Below, piece by piece: positions 36,305 through 46,000 of a stretch of 64,000 nucleotides of DNA (within the stretch, counting starts at the first letter, position 1; each line of letters starts with the position of its first letter). The notes under the pieces are model-generated. The model was not told the origin of the DNA, ran no database searches, and worked only from the letters and a program-made list of their open reading frames with translations. The stretch covers positions 930,001-994,000 of the forward strand of contig NZ_FPHO01000002.1 in the NCBI RefSeq assembly GCF_900117455.1, given 5' to 3'. The translations under genes and the position numbers were made by a program. Source of the DNA: Hyphomicrobium sp. CS1GBMeth3. Its GTDB lineage: Bacteria; Pseudomonadota; Alphaproteobacteria; Rhizobiales; Hyphomicrobiaceae.

Positions 36305-36499
36305 GAAGATCCCCGTTTTTCCCCTCGGGCAGGCCCGCCGAAGCGGACCGCTCACCAGGACGTCGCTTTGTCTCGGCCCGTAAGCCCGCGTCCCGTCAAA
36401 AGAATGCCCAGAATGTGACTCGTCTTCAAGCACATCCAAGGTCCCGTTTCCACCGCGATTCAGGCGAAAGTTCGACGTTAGCCACTGGAAAATCCGCAG

Positions 36500-37876
36500 T
36501 TACGCAGAAGGGAGCACAAGATCGACACGCAGCCCGCCCATTGACGACTGCGAGAGCCGAACGCTGCCCCGGTAGGACTGAACCAGATCCGTCACGATGG
36601 AGAGGCCGAGCCCGGTGCCCGGCTTGGTCTCGTCAAGACGCACGCCGCGTTTGCCGATGCGCTGGCGCTCCTCGTCCGAAAGGCCCGGACCGTCGTCCTC
36701 AATGTGGATCGTGAGGCGGCCCGGCGGGCGGCGGCTCGTCGAGGCGGCGACCTCGACCGCCACCCTCCCCTTTGCCCACTTGCAGGCGTTGTCGCAGAGG
36801 TTACCGAGGATTTCCTCGAGGTCCTGGCGCTCACCCGCGAAGCGGACGTCGGAGGCGCAGTCGATCGTGATCGCAATATCGCGGTCGCGGTGGATACGCT
36901 CGAGCGCCCGCTTCAATGGCTCGAGCACTTCCTGCACGGGCGTTGCGCGCCCGATCACTCCGACGCCTGCGGCAACACGAGCTCGGTCGAGGTAATGATC
37001 AATCTGATCGCGCATGATCTCGGACTGCTCGACGATCTTGCGGCCGAGCCCGCCCTTATCCTCGCGCGCCTCATTGATGATCACGGCGAGCGGCGTCTTC
37101 AGAGCGTGGGCGAGATTGCCGCCCTGCGTGCGTGCGCGATCGATGATCTCCTGGTTGGAAGAGAGCAGCTCGTTGAGCTCCTCCTGCAGCGGCTGGATCT
37201 CGGTCGGCAGCTCGCCCTCGAGCCGCTCGGCTTCTCCGGATCGGATGCTCGACAGGCCCTGCTCGATACGGCGCAGTGGCAAGAGGCCGAAGCGCACCTG
37301 GAACAGCGTTACGGCGACGAGGCCGACGCCCGTCAGCACCAGGGCGATGGAAAGGCGGGTGAGGAAATTGGCGAGGCGCGTGTTGAGCCAATCGATCGGG
37401 CCGGCGACGATGATCGAATAGCGCGGCCCCTGCCCCGGCATGCCGGGGTTGTCGACCAGCTCGATCATGCGGATGCCCTCCCCCGCGGGACCAGTGGCGT
37501 TCATCCAGCGAGCGCCGTCGGGATCGGGTTTGACGTCGCGCTCGATCGGCGGGTCGATCGTCGTGTCGCCGAGCGAGACGGAGCGCAGCGTCGGCGCCTC
37601 TTTGTTATCGAGAGGCTTGACCTGCCAGTACCAGCCCGAGCGCGGATCCTCGAAAAGAGGCTCGTAGCGGTTCTTGGGCGCGATCGGCTGACCACCCTCG
37701 CCAGTCATGCTGTCGACGGCGATGGAACGCACGAGCTTCGCTAGGCGCGCGTCGAAGGCCGTCTGCAGGTCGTCGCGGTTCAAGTGGTAGATAAAAATGC
37801 CGGCGATCGGCAGCACCAGCAGCACCCACGCCGCCGAGGTTGCAAACAGCCGGAATGCCAGCGAGTTAAACGTCAT
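36500..37876 (-). CDS. feuQ: FeuQ-like sensor histidine kinase
   Basis: 458 residues: transmembrane helix 1 (about 10-30), a periplasmic sensor of about 140 residues, helix 2 (about 172-195), HAMP-like linker, H-box NLAHALKTPLAVI (His257), N-box L-C-D-N-A-C-K-W-A, D-D-G-P-G-L-S and G-T-G-L-G-L-S-I. The H-box form and position next to feuP and the ccm genes match FeuQ of rhizobia, where FeuPQ controls periplasmic glucan export and other envelope functions. Its start overlaps feuP by 11 bases. Confidence 0.85.
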   Translation of the reverse strand: MTFNSLAFRLFATSAAWVLLVLPIAGIFIYHLNRDDLQTAFDARLAKLVRSIAVDSMTGEGGQPIAPKNRYEPLFEDPRSGWYWQVKPLDNKEAPTLRSVSLGDTTIDPPIERDVKPDPDGARWMNATGPAGEGIRMIELVDNPGMPGQGPRYSIIVAGPIDWLNTRLANFLTRLSIALVLTGVGLVAVTLFQVRFGLLPLRRIEQGLSSIRSGEAERLEGELPTEIQPLQEELNELLSSNQEIIDRARTQGGNLAHALKTPLAVIINEAREDKGGLGRKIVEQSEIMRDQIDHYLDRARVAAGVGVIGRATPVQEVLEPLKRALERIHRDRDIAITIDCASDVRFAGERQDLEEILGNLCDNACKWAKGRVAVEVAASTSRRPPGRLTIHIEDDGPGLSDEERQRIGKRGVRLDETKPGTGLGLSIVTDLVQSYRGSVRLSQSSMGGLRVDLVLPSA

Positions 37877-38537
37877 CGGGGCCGCGGCTCATGCGATAGC
37901 CCAGACCGCGCACGGTCTCGATGACGTCGGCCGGGATCTTCTTGCGCAGGCGGCCGATGAACACCTCGATGGTGTTGCTGTCGCGGTCGAAGTCCTGGTC
38001 ATAAAGATGTTCGACCAGCTCCGTGCGCGAGACGACGCGGCCGCTGTGATGCATCAAATAGGCGAGCAGGCGATACTCGTGGGACGTGAGCTTTACCTGC
38101 TGGCCGTCGCAGGTCACACGCGACGACTTGGTGTCGAGGCGGACGGGGCCGCACTCGATCTCGCTCTTGGCGTGGCCGGAGGCGCGGCGCACTTGTGCGC
38201 GCACGCGTGCGAGCAGCTCCTCCATGTGGAAGGGCTTGGCGAGATAGTCGTCGGCGCCAGCGTCCATGCCGGAGACCTTGTCGCTCCAGCGATCGCGGGC
38301 GGTGAGGATGATCACCGGCATGTTGCGGTTGGCGCGCCGCCACTGCTCCAGGATCGAGATGCCGTCCATCTTCGGCAGGCCGATGTCGAGGATGACGACG
38401 TCGTACGGCTCCGTATCGCCAAGGAAATAGCCTTCCTCGCCGTCAAAAGCCGTATCGACAGCGTAGCCGGCGCCGGTCAGCGCGGAATTGAGCTGTCGGT
38501 TCAGATCCTTGTCGTCCTCTACGACCAGTATGCGCAC
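37866..38537 (-). CDS. feuP: FeuP-like OmpR-family response regulator
   Basis: 223 residues: receiver with E-D-D, phosphorylation site Asp51 (VILDIGLPKMDG) and K-P-F; winged-helix DNA-binding domain ending with EVFIGRLRKKIPADVIETVRGLGYRM. The pair feuP-feuQ in front of the cytochrome c maturation operon is the rhizobial arrangement. Target promoters are not visible in this window. The GTA cluster ends about 130 bases upstream of its start, on the same strand. Confidence 0.88.
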   Translation of the reverse strand: MRILVVEDDKDLNRQLNSALTGAGYAVDTAFDGEEGYFLGDTEPYDVVILDIGLPKMDGISILEQWRRANRNMPVIILTARDRWSDKVSGMDAGADDYLAKPFHMEELLARVRAQVRRASGHAKSEIECGPVRLDTKSSRVTCDGQQVKLTSHEYRLLAYLMHHSGRVVSRTELVEHLYDQDFDRDSNTIEVFIGRLRKKIPADVIETVRGLGYRMSRGPDDV

Positions 38538-38631
38538 GGGCCCTCTCTCTCGCCTTGCCTCGGAAGATCCGGACTATAGTCGGCCAAACTGGCCGAGCCT
38601 AGGGGCCGGACCTTCACTCGTGAGGACTAAC

Positions 38632-38664
38632 GGGCGGCGGCGCTATCTCCGTCGGCCGCCGCCC
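38632..38664. terminator. Hairpin at the 3' end of the GTA cluster
   Basis: Perfect 9-base inverted repeat GGGCGGCGG (38632-38640) / CCGCCGCCC (38656-38664) seven bases beyond the last stop of the cluster (38671). There is no T run on either side, so it is at best a weak or Rho-assisted terminator between the GTA genes and feuP. Confidence 0.45.
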
Positions 38665-38670
38665 ACGCCC

Positions 38671-38940
38671 TCAGCCTTTCGGCTTGAACAAGGCCTTCTG
38701 AAGGGGCGTCGTGGCGCGCATGCGGCCGTAAATGGTCATCAGCGTGCCGATCAGGGCGCCGACCGTCTGTACCGCGTCGACCACCTGCTCGCCCGCGTCC
38801 TGGACGAGGTCGCCACTCACGTCGACGCCCGTCACGGGCGCCAAGGCGGGGACCACGGTCGATAGGATGGTCACGAGGGTGCCCCATATGGTGATCGAGT
38901 GGCCCCACCATTTGCCGGCGTTGGGATCGGTCGTCGTCAT
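38671..38940 (-). CDS. Holin-like protein translated from an internal start (89 aa)
   Basis: Inside the lysin frame the ATG at 38940 is preceded by a perfect AAGGAG at nine bases. The product starts MTTTDPNAGKWWGHS and has two hydrophobic segments with a basic C-terminus (LQKALFKPKG), as expected for a small holin or lysis regulator. In the frame one base off, the lysin would stop at a TGA just before this ribosome site, which suggests the genes were once separate. Whether both forms are made is not known. Confidence 0.5.
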   Translation of the reverse strand: MTTTDPNAGKWWGHSITIWGTLVTILSTVVPALAPVTGVDVSGDLVQDAGEQVVDAVQTVGALIGTLMTIYGRMRATTPLQKALFKPKG

Positions 38941-39975
38941 GTCGTGTGCTCCTTCAGGTTGAGAGGGGGAGGACGTCATCTCGGCCGCGAGCAACTTTGC
39001 CCGCGCGAGGATCTTGTCGACGCGGGCGAGCCAGCCGCGGCCGAAGCGCCAGAAGTGGGGAAGCGCGCGGTAGCGCCGCCTGCGGATGGCGGCGTAGGTG
39101 TCGAGGGTGTCGGAGAGTGCCGCCGCCGCGAGCTTGGCGCGCGTCTCGGGGCCGATCTCTCCATCGACGCCGGCGCCTACCGCATCCTGCAGGAAACGGA
39201 TCGCCGTGCCGAAGCCGTGGTTGACGGCGGCGTCGAAGTGCATCAGCGCCAGCGGCGGCGCGAGCTCTGCGCAATGCGCGCGCTCCCAGTAGCGGGTGCG
39301 GTAGATCTCGCGCACGGTCTCATCGTCGATGGCCTTGAGCGCACGGATCAGTCTCAGGCGATTGCTCTCCGTCACCGCGACCTTGCGCCAAGCGGCGAAG
39401 ACGCCGAGCGTGATGCCGCGATTGGTCGGGCCGCCGGGATCGTGCGGATCGTCGGTGTAGCCGCCCTCCATCTCGAGCACGTGCACGAGCGCGCGTTCAA
39501 AGATCTCGGCGCCGCTTCCACCTGACGCCGTTTCTGCGTTCGCCGTCTGGTTCGCATGGGGCCAGCGCAGGCCGAGCAGACGCGCCTTCGGATACCGCGC
39601 CACCGACACGGCGTTCGACTGATTGCCGCCGAGCACGACGACCGCGTCGTCCGTCTCGCCGAGCCAGAACGCGACGTGTCCTTTGCCGGGATCGCTGCCG
39701 CGCGAGAAGACCGCGATGCAGCCCACGCACGGCTCGCTGAGAGTGACGCCCCATTTCAGATACGAGCGCGCCAGCAGGGACCGCGTCGAGCGAATGCCGG
39801 AGCGCTCCAGACACGCACCGCAGAACGCCGCGCACCAGGCCACCTCATCCGCAACGACCTGCGGGTGGCCGACGTCGCGATAGAAGGCGACGATACGCGG
39901 ATTGTGGCTCGTGCCCGCGCGCTCGGCTTGGCCGAACTCGCGCCAGGCCGCCTTGAGCCAGCGTGCGTCGTCCAT
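38671..39975 (-). CDS. GTA-linked endolysin fused to a holin-like tail
   Basis: 434 residues. Residues 1-140 resemble the TIGR02594 family (cell-wall amidase-like, with V-A-W-C-A-A-F and G-H-V-A-F-W). Residues 155-330 are a GH108 lysozyme module (MEGGYTDDPHDPGGPTNRGITLG with the catalytic Glu, then MHFDAAVNHG). Residues 346-434 form a separate unit with one or two transmembrane helices (WWGHSITIWGTLVTILSTVVPAL; VQTVGALIGTLMTIYGRM). It would open the cell wall to release or admit GTA particles. The tail has its own ribosome site, so this may be a recent joining of two genes. It follows the host-contact gene by 72 bases. Confidence 0.8.
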   Translation of the reverse strand: MDDARWLKAAWREFGQAERAGTSHNPRIVAFYRDVGHPQVVADEVAWCAAFCGACLERSGIRSTRSLLARSYLKWGVTLSEPCVGCIAVFSRGSDPGKGHVAFWLGETDDAVVVLGGNQSNAVSVARYPKARLLGLRWPHANQTANAETASGGSGAEIFERALVHVLEMEGGYTDDPHDPGGPTNRGITLGVFAAWRKVAVTESNRLRLIRALKAIDDETVREIYRTRYWERAHCAELAPPLALMHFDAAVNHGFGTAIRFLQDAVGAGVDGEIGPETRAKLAAAALSDTLDTYAAIRRRRYRALPHFWRFGRGWLARVDKILARAKLLAAEMTSSPSQPEGAHDMTTTDPNAGKWWGHSITIWGTLVTILSTVVPALAPVTGVDVSGDLVQDAGEQVVDAVQTVGALIGTLMTIYGRMRATTPLQKALFKPKG

Positions 39976-40047
39976 GAGGGACCTCAGTGAAGGAATGAGA
40001 CGTCGGCCAGCTCTCCCTTTTTTGGGAGGGACAGCTTTAGGCGGACT

Positions 40048-43000
40048 TCAAACGACAGCGAGCCGCGGCGTGCCGCGACCGTAGGCAGCGCTCATCTGAT
40101 GCACGGCGATGGAGATCGCGCTTTGTGGTCCGCCGAAATCGGCGACTTGATCGGCTGCCTCGTAAACGCAGGACGGCGCCGCCGCCGTGATCGTACGAAC
40201 AACCGTTGCGCCATCGAGAATGTCGATCTCGTAGCGCTCGCTGTCTTCGGTGAGCGGCACCTCCGCCACCTCCCAACTGTCGCCACCAAGCCGAGCGCGA
40301 CGCAGCCAACTCACCGCGACGTCGCCCTCATCCGAACGCGTCGTCCGTATGTGCACAGGCGAGAGCGGCTTCAGCCCGCGCCCGACGAACGTATGCGCCG
40401 CCGCGCTATAGGAGCGATCGGCAATGTCGCGACCTGCGGGCCCGTATCGCCACAACAGCGGCAGCCCGACCTCCGCCGGCGCAATGTTCACCCGTGTCAC
40501 CTCGCCGCCGAGCAGCACGAACGGCGCGCCCGCGGCGAGCGGCGCGCGCATTTCACGCTCCGTTCCGGCCTGCCCGCGCAAGAGATCGGTGAGCTCATAG
40601 GTGCTTTCGCCGACCAGCGTCGCTGTTTCGAACTGCAACACCTCCCAGCCGCCGTCCGCGTTGCGGATGGCGGCGGCGTTGGCGCCGGCCAAGAGTTGCA
40701 TGCGCGTTACTGAAGATAGCTCGCCGCCGCCAAGCTCGACGCGCAGCCGCGACGCGCGGTCGACGATGCCAAGCGGACCCAAAGGCAACGGCCCCGTCGT
40801 CAATCCGATGATGGCTGGAGCCGTAGCCGTGGCACGCAGTGCGTATCCTGCATCCTCGGGCGAACCGTAGACGGCCACCGCGCCCGGCCATGGGATTTGG
40901 AACGCGGCGACGTATCCAGCTTCCGGCGGCTCGTCGCCGCGCAGCAGAGGAAGATCGAGAAACTCAACATGCGGCGTGCCGTCATAGACGGTCTCGCCGC
41001 CGGGCGTCTCGCGCGGCGCAGCCGACACCGCGCTGTAGACCTCCGGATCGACGCTCAAGCCTTCGATCTCGCGCAGGCCACGCTCGCCGATCTCGGTGAC
41101 GCGCACAAGGAACTCAGTGCCGTCTTTCTCAAGGGTCACGACATCGCCCGGCTCGACGGCCAACGCGCTCGGTGGCAGCTTGAATGCGGCGCGCTCCCGC
41201 GACGCCCAGGTTTCGAACAGCCACGCATCCGCGATCTGAGCTGCCGCTTCAGGGTCCAGCACGAGGGGCAGCTCCGCACGTGCGACGCGCTCGCTCGCAA
41301 CCGTCAGCCGGCGCGCCTCCGCGACAGCCTGGCGGTAGTCTCCTGTCGCCGCGATATGGCTCAGCTTGGCGGAGGCCGGAAGGTCGGTCTCCTGCGCCCG
41401 CGTCAACGTCAGAAGCGCATCCCCGGCCCGCTCCTCGACCAGATCGTCCTGGGCGAGTGTGAGCACCGGAGGATCGATGCCGCGATGGCGAAACGCGATC
41501 TGGCCCTCGCTCTCGACGCTGTCGAAAAAGTACGCGAGCTCGAGCGGCCCCAACGCGTCGCGCGGTGACATCAGGCGGTCGATCACGTAGCCGTTGACGA
41601 GGCCCGCGAGGTGCGCGGTGTCGTGACCGACGATCCCGTAATCCGCCAGAATGGCCTCAACCAACGAGGCTAACGGCGCGGCTGAAAAGCGTCCGTTCAA
41701 CCAGTGGCCGAGGCGCCAGTTCTCGCCATCACTCCACACCTCTGTGTTGTAGGGGAATGCCGGATAGGGGCGCGCGTCCCAGCAGTAGACGTGGACGCGG
41801 GAGAGATCGACCATGCGGGCGCCCGTGAGCGACGACACGGGATTGGCTTCAGCGACGTAGCTCTCGCTCGCGGGATCGAACGCGTCGATCAGCGCTTTCA
41901 GATAGCGGCGCTGCATGAGGTCGTCGCGGATGCCGCGCGAGAAATAGGGCAGCGCGGACTCGACGCTCTTTCGGGTCGACGAAAACGTTTGGCTGATTGG
42001 CGCCCTTGTCGACGGCGGGGCAGCCGATCTCCATGAACCAGAACGGCTTCGATTGCGGCACCCATGCGGTCGGCGTGTCACCCGGCACACCGCCCGGGCG
42101 GTCGACGTGCTCGTTCAGCCACCACGACTTGATGTCCTTGTAGCGGAACACCCACGGCGCGCCGTGGCCGTCCGTGATCAGCGTGCGCTCCTGCGCCTCG
42201 CGGTTGGCGTTGCTCGCGTAGTACCAATCGTAGCCCTCTCCGCCCTGCACGTTGGCGCGCAGATAGACCTCGTCGTAGATCGCGCGCGTACCGGCGAGAT
42301 AGTCGAGATGTGCCGCGCCGTCTCGCCAATCGGAAAGCGGCCAATAGAGATCGATGCCGACGGCGTCGATCGCGTCCGACGACCAGAGCGGATCGAGATG
42401 GAAGTGGACATCGCCCGATCCGTCCGCGGGCTGGTGGCCGAAGTACTCCGACCAGTCGGCCGCGTATGTCACCAGGGCGTCGGGGCCGAGGATGTCTTTG
42501 ACGTCCTCGGCAAGCGCCACGAGCGCGTCAACGAACGGATAATCGGATGCGCCACTGCGCACCCATGTGAGGCCGCGCAGCTCGGTGCCGATGACGAACG
42601 CATTGACGCCGCCAGCAGCCTTTGCGAGCCACGCGTTGTGCAGCACCATCCGCCGGAACGACCATTCGCTCGGCCCCGTGTAGACGACGTTCGTGCCTGA
42701 CAGCGCAAAGTCGTCCGCGGCTGCCGTGCCGACGAACTCCGCGATCTGGCTCGCGGCTGTGCTTGTCTTGTCCGGGCTTTCGGGTTCGCCGGGCGCGGGG
42801 TGGCAGGTGATGCGTCCGCGCCAGGGATAGGGCGGCTGCGCTTCTCCGCCGTAGGGATCCGGTAGTTCGTTGTCAGCCGCTACATCCATCAGAATGAACG
42901 GCGTCAGCACGACGCTCAGGCCGCGCTCCTTCAGGTCCTGGATCGCCTGCACCACCGAGGCGTCGGACGGCGTGCCGCCGTAGGCCGGGCGTCCATCCTT

Positions 43001-44005
43001 CGTGCTCACGAGGTAGGCGCCGGCACGGTCGACGCCGGCGACGCTCCACGTCTGCGGCGATGTGGTTTTCGTTGCAAGCTCCACACCCGGCTTCAGCTCG
43101 CAATGGCCAGCGCGCAGATCGGTGCCGAACCAGCTCACAACGAGCGAGACCGACGTCGCGTTCGGCAACGTCGCCTGCAGTTGATCGAGCGAGACCGCCC
43201 AATCCGTGCCGCCTTGCAGCGTGTGCACGTTCTCGGACTCGCTCACTCCGATGCGGCGCTGATTGCTCACGGGGGTCGTTGCATAGACGAACTCGCCCGA
43301 TCCCGGGATCATGACGACGCCTTTGATCTCTTCTCCAAAGGCCTCGACCGCGCGGTGCACCTCGAACGAGAGCTGCGGGATGCGGTTGCCATAGGGCGCG
43401 AGCGGCATGTCCTCAAAGACGATGTATGCGATGCCGCGATAGGCCGGGGCGGCGCCCGCGCCTTCCACGGCGACAATGGCGCTGTCGGGGAGCTGGTCTT
43501 CGGTGCCGTGAGACAGGCGATGCGTCAGGCGCGAGAGGTCGATCTCGGCGCCGTCCGCCCATACGCGGCCGATGCCGCTGATGACACCCTCGGAAAGCGC
43601 GACGGCGAAGCTCGCATAATAGCGATATTCCGTCGTCTCGGTCGCGGGGGTGCTCGCCGTGCCGCCCTTGGCGCTGCCACCGCCCGAGCGGCGCGTCACG
43701 ACGCGCTCGCGGATATCGGCGGCCCAGATCACCTGTCCGCCAACGCGCGTGCGTCCGTAAAGGCGCGGGATCGGCGCACCCTCGGTCGAGGACGTGATGC
43801 GCAGGTCGTTGAGGCGCGGACCCTCCGACGTTCGGCGCTGCCCAGACGCGCCAAACAGCGCGTTGTCGATATAATTGCCAGCGAAGGCGCCGATCTGCCC
43901 GCCGATCGCAGCGCCGGACAACGTCAGGCCGAGCATCGAGACGCCGGACGGCAGCAGCGCGCCGCCCGCGGCGGCACCGGCGGCGGCGAGAGCGAGCGTG
44001 GCCAT
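40048..44005 (-). pseudogene. GTA host-contact/baseplate megaprotein (RcGTA g15-like), frameshifted
   Basis: The first fragment (44005 to its stop at 41849) starts MATLALAAAGAAAGGALLPSG, carries the GTA TIM-barrel-like domain (W-F-G-T-D-L; F-V-I-G-T-E-L-R-G-L-T; Y-A-A-D-W-S-E-Y-F) and reads WFMEIGCPAVDKGANQPNVFVDPK, after which the frame goes wrong. The rest (ESALPYFSRGIRDDLMQRRYL onwards to 40048) continues in the +1 frame with the phage tail domains. Removing one base at about 41968 joins them into about 1,320 residues, the expected size of RcGTA g15. Neither a slippery site nor a start for the second part is visible, so it is a true or technical single-base insertion. The start overlaps the stop of the peptidase gene (TGATG). 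Confidence 0.85.
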
Positions 44006-44451
44006 CAGCGTTCGATCCCAGGAAACGAAAAGACAGCCGCGAGGCGGCGGCGCCACCAGATGCCGAATGCGATCTCAGCGGCGCGGTGGTGCTCGGACGC
44101 GTGAATCATGGTCGTCGGCGTCGCCAGGATCGCCGCGTGCTTGGCAATGGCGCCGTCGCGCATGCGGAAGATCAGCACGTCGCCAGGAGCTGGGTTCGCC
44201 TTATCGCGTGCGATCAGGTGGCGCGTGGCGGCGGCGACGAGCGTTTCGATGCCGCTGACCTCGCCCCAGTCGCGTGAATAGGCAGGCGGCCTCTCCGCTT
44301 CCGCGCCGTAGAGGTCGCGCCAGACGCCGCGGATCAGGCCCAGGCAATCGGCGCCGATGCCTTTGACGCTCGCCTGATGATGATACGGCGTGCCGATCCA
44401 GCCGCGCGCGGCTGCAATGACTGCGTCGCGCGTTGGTGGTTTTCCGATCAT
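44005..44451 (-). CDS. NlpC/P60-type cell-wall peptidase (RcGTA g14-like)
   Basis: 148 residues with Cys36 in GADCLGLIRG, His105 in AKHAAIL and the NlpC/P60 pattern W-I-G-T-P-Y-H-H-Q and G-D-V-L-I-F-R. In RcGTA the equivalent protein is a tail-borne peptidase that opens the peptidoglycan of the recipient. It begins 11 bases after the DUF2163 gene and overlaps the start of the host-contact gene. Confidence 0.92.
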   Translation of the reverse strand: MIGKPPTRDAVIAAARGWIGTPYHHQASVKGIGADCLGLIRGVWRDLYGAEAERPPAYSRDWGEVSGIETLVAAATRHLIARDKANPAPGDVLIFRMRDGAIAKHAAILATPTTMIHASEHHRAAEIAFGIWWRRRLAAVFSFPGIER

Positions 44452-44462
44452 CGCGGTACGCC

Positions 44463-45335
44463 TCAGCGTGTTTTGGAGCCGGGGCGGCTCACCACCGTGA
44501 GAAAATCGTTACCCGGCATGTGCGGAAAGCCGCGGAAGTTGGCGACGTTCGAAAACTTCGCCTTGCACGTCGCGATGCGCTTGTCGCAGCCTGCCGTGAC
44601 GGTAAACGTCTGCCCTGGCTCCAACGGCAAGCGCGCCCGGCTCCACAACTCGATGGTGGCGCTGCTTCCGGCCCCAGCATGCTGCTTCACCTCGAGCGCC
44701 TGGCCGCTCGCGGCGCCGGACGTGAAGGTCAACAGCCCGTGCGTGAACCAGCCGTTCGCGAACGCTTCCAATCCGCTTACGGTGAAGCGACGCGGGCTCG
44801 CGACGGCGATCAACGCGCCCGTGCCCTTGAACGCGGCGTCGTCGCGGTTCACCGCACAGCGCGCGTCGCCAAAATCGGCATCGCATGTGTATTGAAACAA
44901 GCGCCCGCGTGTTTCCTGCAGCGTGTGCGCCAAGCCGCGCACCTCCGCGGCGAAGGCGCGCCCAGCCCGCTTCACCTCGCCCAGGTTGCCGCTGCGCATC
45001 AGAACGCGCTGCTCGGGTGCTGCCCAATTGACGCGAAAGATCTCGATCCCGGCATTGTCGTAAAGGCCGGCTGCGAGGTCGGCTTCGGCCAGGCGCTCCG
45101 ACGTCACGGCGCTTGTCACTTCCAAGTTGTCGACGCTAAGCCCCACGGAGTCGCGGATCTCGCTCGCCTCCATACCGGCGGCGGCCTCAAACACTGTGTC
45201 GGCAAACACGATATCGTGGTCGTGATCGGTGAAGCCGTGGCGCACGCCATCACGGCGTGTCAGGCGCCAGCACCAGCAGAGCGTCGTCGCGCCGGAGGCG
45301 ACGTGTTCCGCGAGCCCTTCGGAGAGCTGCTTCAT
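44463..45335 (-). CDS. DUF2163 baseplate hub protein (RcGTA g13-like)
   Basis: 290 residues of the DUF2163 family: C-W-C-W-R-L-T-R-R-D-G near residue 20, G-F-T-D-H-D, a long beta domain, and the C-terminal block T-V-T-A-G-C-D-K-R-I-A-T-C-K-A-K-F with P-G-N-D-F. The cysteines (C-W-C, T-C-D-A-D-F-G-D-A-R-C) are typical. It forms the tail hub with the DUF2460 protein, whose stop overlaps its ATG. Confidence 0.93.
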   Translation of the reverse strand: MKQLSEGLAEHVASGATTLCWCWRLTRRDGVRHGFTDHDHDIVFADTVFEAAAGMEASEIRDSVGLSVDNLEVTSAVTSERLAEADLAAGLYDNAGIEIFRVNWAAPEQRVLMRSGNLGEVKRAGRAFAAEVRGLAHTLQETRGRLFQYTCDADFGDARCAVNRDDAAFKGTGALIAVASPRRFTVSGLEAFANGWFTHGLLTFTSGAASGQALEVKQHAGAGSSATIELWSRARLPLEPGQTFTVTAGCDKRIATCKAKFSNVANFRGFPHMPGNDFLTVVSRPGSKTR

Positions 45336-45970
45336 AGCCGGATCTCGATGATCGGAATGTTCGGGATGGCCCCGCTCGCGAAGCCCGAGAGATTGATGTC
45401 GAGCTTGTCGGTGTCGAAACGCACCGGCACGTCGAACTCGAAGCCGGCCGACACCGTGGCACCGCCGGCTGGCGCCTCGCCGTCCTCGAACAGGACCACG
45501 CCGGTTGTCGCGTCGACGGTGAAATGCGTGCTCTCAACCTTCGAGACACCGTTGACGGCGACCTTCACGGTTCCAGCGACCGGCTTCCTGATCTCGCGCG
45601 TGAACGGCGCGTGCGCCGAACCGTACGTCTTCCTGAGCTGAAAGGTGCGGTTCGCTCCGTTGCCCGTCCCGATCTCCTGATCGAGCGCGCTCGTCGCGGC
45701 TCCCGGTGCGCAGGATTTCCAATCCACATGATCGCGCCAGCGGAAGCCGTGAAACCGCCCCCGCCGTTCCTCGAAAAAGGCGATCACCTCGTGGAGTGCG
45801 TTGAGCGAGGTTACGCCATAGCCTGCGTTGTAGCCCCTGCGGGACGCGGCCCAACGGCTGTTGCGCTCCTCGTATCCGGAGCCGAGCACGACGACATCCG
45901 TGCGCCGTTCGGGCCCGCCTTGCGCACCTCGCGAGATAGCCGTCGGAAAGCGAACCTCGTGGAAGCTCAC
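45332..45970 (-). CDS. DUF2460 distal tail protein (RcGTA g12-like)
   Basis: 212 residues starting with F-H-E-V-R-F-P-T-A-I-S-R-G-A-Q-G-G-P, the family's conserved N-terminus, then F-E-E-R-R-G-R-F-H-G-F-R-W-R-D. It joins the tail tube to the hub. GTG start preceded by AGGAG at seven bases; its TGA stop overlaps the next ATG, so translation is coupled through the baseplate genes. Confidence 0.93.
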   Translation of the reverse strand: MSFHEVRFPTAISRGAQGGPERRTDVVVLGSGYEERNSRWAASRRGYNAGYGVTSLNALHEVIAFFEERRGRFHGFRWRDHVDWKSCAPGAATSALDQEIGTGNGANRTFQLRKTYGSAHAPFTREIRKPVAGTVKVAVNGVSKVESTHFTVDATTGVVLFEDGEAPAGGATVSAGFEFDVPVRFDTDKLDINLSGFASGAIPNIPIIEIRL

Positions 45971-46000
45971 GATGCAACTCCTGTGGTTCCGCGATGCGGC

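Noticed and set aside
40005..40034. CTCCC-T6-GGGAG as a terminator between host-contact gene and lysin
   Set aside because: The T run is in the loop, not after the stem, and the stem is only five pairs.
41940..41990. Programmed frameshift in the GTA host-contact gene
   Set aside because: The junction CCGAAAGAGC has no rare codon, stop or slippery heptamer known for +1 recoding, and no stimulatory ribosome site or stem-loop is evident.
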